A stretch of DNA of 10,091 nucleotides, from positions 1-10,091 of the forward strand of contig JADJYH010000086.1 of assembly GCA_016719855.1 (NCBI GenBank), written 5' to 3'. Positions 9,094 to 10,091 of the stretch are shown piece after piece. The notes beneath the pieces were generated by a model. That model was not told the origin of the DNA. It saw nothing but the letters and a program-made list of their open reading frames with translations, and did not search any database. Positions within the stretch are counted from its first letter, which is position 1, and each line of letters begins with the position of its first letter. Made by a program: the position numbers and the translations under genes. This stretch comes from Saprospiraceae bacterium (GTDB lineage: Bacteria; Bacteroidota; Bacteroidia; Chitinophagales; Saprospiraceae).

Positions 9094-10077
9094 ATGGAAC
9101 TACCACCAATTTGAAGAAATAAACTCGCTTATATCAAAGCTGCCCGGCAAGAGGTTTCCATAGAGGCAAACCGCACGGTGATTGAGCTTTATTGGAAGAT
9201 AGGCCATTATATTTTGAGCAAACAAAGATGGGGCTAAGGGAAAGTCCGTTGTGAAAAAATTGGCTGAATACCTTGCCGTTAACCTCCCAAATTCCGCTGG
9301 TTTTCAGCGCAAAACCTCTGGCGGATGAAGCAGTTTTGAGGCTTATCGCAAACTGAAAAGCTCTCACCACTGGTGAGAAATTAGCCTGGACAAACAATCT
9401 CCTCATTTGTCGGGCACAAAATCGGACGAGAAAGAATTTTACCTGCGCCTCGCCATGCGGGAGCATTACAACAAGCAAAATTGGAACAGCAACTTTCAGT
9501 GGATTGTTTGAAAGGTAATCGCTTTCACAAAAGAGTACCCGGAAATCATGCCGGGCAAGGATTTGAATGAATTCGGCTTCCAGGATACCTATTTGCTGGA
9601 TTTTCTCAAACTGCCGGATGGCCACTCGGAGAAAGATTTGCCAAACCTCTTGAAGGAACCTCAAGATTTTATCCTTGAATTTGGAAGGACTTCATCCTCG
9701 TCGGTGAAGAGTTTGGAGTGCAGGCTGGCAACGCGACAGTTTTTACGTTGACCTACTTTTTCACCGGGAATTGCACGAGTGCCTCGTCCCCTTCGATTTG
9801 AAAATTGACCGCTGAAGCCCGAGTATGTCGGCAAGATGAACTTTTACCTGGAAGTATTGAATAGGGACTACAAGAAGCCGCATAGAAACCCCAGCGTCAG
9901 TGTCATTCTTTGCAAGGAAAAGACCTTGATGGAAATCACGGTGGAAATCGCGTTGAGCCGCAGCATGTCACCGACCTTGAGTTACTTCTTACGAAACGCC
10001 CGATTACGACAAGGGGCTGCTGCGTTTCCAAGCTCCACAGATTTTACGAAATCTCCCTTTTGGACAAAGGAATATGA
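9094..10077 (+). CDS. DUF1016/YhcG-family PD-(D/E)XK nuclease-like protein (frameshifted)
   Basis: Conserved family blocks appear in order across several frames. With one base removed after the ATG at 9094 the start reads MNYHQFEEINSLI. It is followed by IKAARQEVSIEANRTVIELY and WKIGHYI (helical N-terminal domain), SWTNNLLI, SDEKEFYLRLAMREHY and DTYLLDFLKLPDGHSEKDL. The C-terminal nuclease part has FYVDLLF with a candidate catalytic Asp at 9750-9752, then FDLKI, where DLK (9795-9803) fits the (D/E)XK element; most relatives I know have ELK. An uninterrupted stretch from about 9815 reads KPEYVGKMNFYLEVLNRDYK, then KPHRNPSVSVILCKEK. The end SKLHRFYEISLLDKGI with stop TGA 10075-10077 matches the usual C-terminus. 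Repaired length is about 328 residues, as in full-length relatives. At least six frame changes are present. Members are putative DNA or RNA nucleases, often in accessory or restriction-associated loci. No partner gene is visible, so the biological role is open. Confidence 0.85.
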
Positions 10078-10091
10078 CCACTCATTTTACA

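Overview
The window looks like chromosomal DNA of a member of the Bacteroidota, possibly a Saprospiria/Chitinophagia relative (the class is inference). The main reason is a paired SusC/SusD outer-membrane uptake operon, a hallmark of that phylum, with moderately high GC coding sequence and AT-rich intergenic DNA.

Layout. (1) Positions 1-565, plus strand: the end of a DUF6932-like nucleotidyltransferase-fold protein, cut by the window edge, then 3 bases later a 91-residue helical protein with a basic tail. A strong hairpin terminator at 590-628 closes this pair. (2) Positions 644-5639, minus strand: susC (5639-2334) followed by susD (2131-644). The 202-base gap between them is mostly one large nested inverted repeat. 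(3) Positions 5974-8805, minus strand: pyruvate, phosphate dikinase (ppdK), ending at a probable terminator (5810-5839) that separates it from susC. (4) Positions 9094-10077, plus strand: a DUF1016/YhcG-type PD-(D/E)XK nuclease-family gene, divergent from ppdK.

How the genes work together: SusC (TonB-dependent barrel) and SusD (surface lipoprotein lid) should act as one importer for an oligomeric nutrient. No glycosidase, peptidase, sensor or sigma/anti-sigma gene lies next to them here, so the substrate cannot be read from context. PPDK is a central-metabolism enzyme and appears to be an unrelated neighbour. The two flanking plus-strand loci belong to families often seen in accessory or defence-like settings, but nothing here proves such a role.

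Sequence quality dominates interpretation. susD needs three reading-frame corrections, susC two, and ppdK and the DUF1016 gene many more, often every 30-150 bases. In each case the correct protein continues in another frame with conserved motifs intact. Single-base indels in four unrelated genes, several beside short homopolymers, look like uncorrected sequencing error rather than gene decay. I therefore annotate each as one gene. I found no convincing new multi-gene system; the best non-standard signal is the nested palindrome between susC and susD.
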